Assembly (NCBI RefSeq): GCF_040802235.1
Contig: NC_133156.1
Span: forward strand, 184,462,351-184,526,350
Direction: 5' to 3'
Source of the DNA: Manis javanica
Taxonomy: Eukaryota; Chordata; Mammalia; Pholidota; Manidae
Length of the DNA stretch: 64,000 nucleotides
In this document: in pieces, positions 61,245 to 64,000 of the stretch
How the letters are laid out: each line of letters starts with the position of its first letter
How positions within the stretch are numbered: position 1 is the stretch's first letter
Notes under the pieces: generated by a model
What the model saw: the letters and a program-made list of their open reading frames with translations, nothing else
Database searches by the model: none
Told to the model about the DNA's origin: nothing
Translations under genes and position numbers: made by a program

Positions 61245-61350
61245 TGGGGAAAATAATACCCCCTGCCCCTTACAGTCATTGAGATTGGCTTAATCAGTGT
61301 TGGTGACAGCCTAGGAACAGTGCCTGGCACATGGTGTTTGGTAAATGAAG
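61245..61350 (+). mobile_element. MIR SINE remnant
   Basis: gggaaaataatacccc, then gaacagtgcctggcacatgg and tttggtaaatgaag: MIR in forward orientation. Confidence 0.6.
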
Positions 61351-61354
61351 TTCA

Positions 61355-61470
61355 GTCTAGATGGGGAAACAGAAGCTCAGACACAATAATGACCTTGTCT
61401 AGGGTAGAAGAGCGAGTTGGAGGTAGCAGCAGGTTTTCTGATTCCTAGTGTAGTGCTTTCTAAGTGAGCT
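61355..61470 (-). mobile_element. MIR SINE remnant, opposite to its neighbour
   Basis: gatggggaaacagaagctca, then gaccttgtctagggtagaag and gtagtgctttctaagtgagc: MIR in reverse, directly after the forward copy. Confidence 0.6.
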
Positions 61471-62304
61471 GCAGGCTACAGTCTCTACTCTCCACACCTG
61501 GCTTCTATAATAAATTTGGTATATAGGGAAAAAAACTGTGGCACTGGGCATGTGACCAGAGAAGCCTCCAGCGCCGGATCTCTTGTGCACCCTCCACACT
61601 CCTCCCCTTGCTATGTAACTCCTGTAACTTATTCTTACAGGACCTCCCACATGGCTTTGCACACAGTTGACTGGTGATACATTTACACGTGCTATTGTTC
61701 TGAAAAAAAGTGCAGACTCGGCATAAACGAATCCCTGGGATCAGTTACAGTAAGATGAAATTAGGACTTCAGGGAGGGGTGTGGCTACAAATTAAGTTCT
61801 TAAAACCTGGAGCCAGAGGAGCCAACACAAACACTGTAACACTTAGACCATATAATTGGCCTAAAGATCAGTTTACACGACATCATTTTTTGCTTGTGAG
61901 AGGATAATAGGAAGGCCAGATGTTCTCAGTGTCCTTTGAGCCAGCAAATCTGCACTAGTGTTTGCTTAAAAGGTTCTTAAGGCAACTGGAGCTCTCTGTT
62001 CGTACACAGGTCTTTGTAACCTAGTTTAATTCTTTGTAGTATTGCTTTTGGGTGGTTTGATTCAGATCCAAGATTTGGCTTTGACCTCAGTTTACCTCGG
62101 CTTGCTCATTTACAAAGTATGAATGCCAATTATGTTCACACATTAGGAACAAAACACTCTGGTTAATTTCTAAGAAGAAAATGCTAAGTGGTGCATCTGC
62201 TAAGTGGTGGCTTAGCAAGGTGGTAGGTGGCTTTCCTCCTGGGCTGGAAAGTGCCATTTTGATTTGATTGATTCTAATGGTATTGGAAGGTTATTAGAAA
62301 GGTC

Positions 62305-62490
62305 CAAGCTCATCATCTTTATTTATTATAAAACCCTATGAGCTAAGTATTATTATCTTCATTGTACAGAAAGGAGACTGAGGGCTCAGAATTAGTTAAA
62401 TCAGGTGCCCAATATTATACAGCTGGTAAATGGCAGCCTTGGGATAAAAACCAGCTCTGCTTGCTTATCCTCTTTTCACTGCATTATCTC
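62305..62490 (-). mobile_element. MIR SINE remnant
   Basis: aaaccctatgagctaagtat, then tgtacagaaaggagactgag and tatacagctggtaaatggca. Confidence 0.75.
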
Positions 62491-62559
62491 TAATACAGAC
62501 TAAAAGGGCAGTTTTCTTGAAGCACTTATAGATGACATCATACAATGTAGCAGTTGGTC

Positions 62560-62945
62560 ACAAGTCTTCAGCTCTTGAGATGGCAGTCAAGAGATCTTCC
62601 CAAGATCTCAAGATCTGATCAATTCACTGCCCAGCTCAAAATCTTCCAGTGGCTCCCAATCATCTTCAGAATAAAATCCAAATACTTCCCATGGTATATG
62701 CTGCCCTTTGTGATCTGGTCCTTGCTTACACCTTTCAGTGAATTTCTTGCTCTTTTCTGCAGGATGTCCAGCCTAGCCCATCCTAAGCCCTCTACAAATG
62801 TTTGTTCAATAAGAGAATATAATATGCCACTTGTGTACTTCTCAGTACAAACGTTGTTCTCCAACTCAATACAAACATTCCCACCTCTGAGGCAACACCT
62901 GGGTCTTCTCTTGAGAGCTTTATGGCAGCACTTGGTTCAAGTTTA
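62560..62945 (+). mobile_element. LINE-2 3' fragment
   Basis: ctcaaaatcttccagtggct, then aataaaatccaaatacttcc and ctttgtgatctggtccttgc. The 130-codon frame at 62554-62946 is a chance frame through this L2. Confidence 0.75.
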
Positions 62946-63434
62946 AGTTTATGCTGAAGAAATAATGCTCATGTCCCTGAGGGTTTCTGAAGTGGAGCAA
63001 GCCTTCTTAGAAAGCTCAGATTTTCCCTGCAAACTTAGGTTCACAGAGGATCAAAGTTCCATGAACTCTTGGCTGTGAGCACAGGTCTCCTTAGTCACTC
63101 CTTCATCATTTCTTTGGACATCTTCTAGGCTCTTGGGGAAGAGTAGCAAGACACCTATGTGCTCCCCTTGATTTTCAAACTAGAGATGCTAAGATGTTGC
63201 CTGTAAAATAGTGTTTTTTTGTTACTTTTGGTTGACTTATCAAAGGAAATTGTCCCTCAATAAAATCCTTAATTTAAATCAAAGTGACACACTTTGAAAC
63301 ACTCATGGTGTAGTCAGGAAGAAAGATCTTGTTGATAAGATTCTGGCTTCTTCCCAGCTTTGAACTGTGGAAGTGATGGTCCAAGGAGAACACAGACAGG
63401 AAACTGGAGGTATGGGGCTATGGTCTGCCCAGTG

Positions 63435-63560
63435 GGTTAGGGCTGCGAGGTAGAGTTCTACTTCTAGTTCTGTCCCTAAGGCACTCACTGTGAATCCTGG
63501 AGTAAATCATTTTCTACAGACCTTCGCTTCTTCATCTATAAAATAAAGTTGTTGCACTAG
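63435..63560 (+). mobile_element. MIR SINE remnant
   Basis: ttctagttctgtccctaagg, then gagtaaatcattttctacag and cttcttcatctataaaataa. Confidence 0.65.
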
Positions 63561-63798
63561 CTAGATGACATACAAGGGCCTGTCTTTCAGTCCTAATATT
63601 TTATTATTCCATCAAAATTTGAGTTACTTTGGACCCTTGACTTTAATCTGAATTCTTTTGGGGAAGCCAGTTTGCATGTCTTTTTATACCATTTACTTTG
63701 GCTAATTCTTTGTATTGTATATTTTACAGTAGTGGTTATTAGATTTATGTAACATCGATAAATTGAAAATTCAAAATTGGACTTTTCATCCTCTGCTC

Positions 63799-63817
63799 TT
63801 TTTTTTTTTTTTTTTTT
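63799..63817. repeat. Poly(T) tract
   Basis: A T run of about 19. It may be the reversed A tail of a minus-strand retroposon, but the sequence to its right is not one I recognise. Confidence 0.8.
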
Positions 63818-64000
63818 ACCACAGTAAGGACTCAAGCTTGCCTGTGGGTTCTGAATTTTGGCTTATGGGATGATAGGGGAGATGTAAGAAGAGCTGCAGG
63901 CTGATTGTGTGCAAAAGACTTGCCAGTGATGAGCTCATGTGTGCTGAGTGTTATAAAACATCTGTTTGAATATCAGGCATGCTTAGTGGAGAGGGAGCTG

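Noticed and set aside
62554-62946. 130-codon plus-strand frame as a gene
   Set aside because: It is read through a LINE-2 3' end.

Overview
This window is eukaryotic and almost certainly mammalian. It is mostly non-coding DNA full of LINE-1 (L1), LINE-2, MIR, LTR and hAT-type remnants and microsatellites. Only one cellular protein-coding segment can be recognised: the terminal coding exon of ANTXR1 (TEM8) on the minus strand (57534-57794), with a 3' UTR running left to about 53848. The DNA right of the exon (57795-64000) is the last ANTXR1 intron. Everything left of about 53.8 kb lies downstream of the gene. In human, the next gene in that direction is the convergently oriented GFPT1; no GFPT1 coding sequence is visible here.

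The middle of the window (16.8-40.6 kb) is a pile-up of L1 elements, nearly all on the minus strand. An old, internally deleted L1 (16.84-17.84 kb plus 24.95-27.8 kb) is split by a younger 7.1-kb L1 (L1-A, 17843-24945) bounded by a 13-bp target-site duplication. L1-A carries two different L1 3' ends in tandem and a 144-bp internal duplication. A second near full-length L1 (L1-B, 34491-40543) sits in an 8-kb composite insertion (32565-40543). Its 3' side carries a betaretrovirus-like endogenous retrovirus (ERV) fragment with its own poly(A) tail and a further 95-bp segment with another poly(A) tail, all inside one 17-bp imperfect target-site duplication. Between the old L1 and another ancient L1 3' end lies a 486-bp AT-rich unit repeated twice in tandem (27861-28820).

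Species: no primate Alu, rodent B1/B2, carnivore tRNA-Lys SINE, ruminant BovA/BovB or horse ERE element was seen. The L1 3' UTR types and the ERV retroposon resemble repeats I recall from pangolin (Manis) assemblies. That assignment is a recollection and an inference, not a search result.

The left 13 kb is GC-richer and holds a moderately CpG-dense stretch (about 3.3-4.3 kb) with a strong CTCF-like motif, but no gene I can recognise. There are no bacterial genes, CRISPR arrays, tRNA or rRNA genes. Apart from the ANTXR1 exon, the open reading frames are L1/ERV remnants or chance frames.
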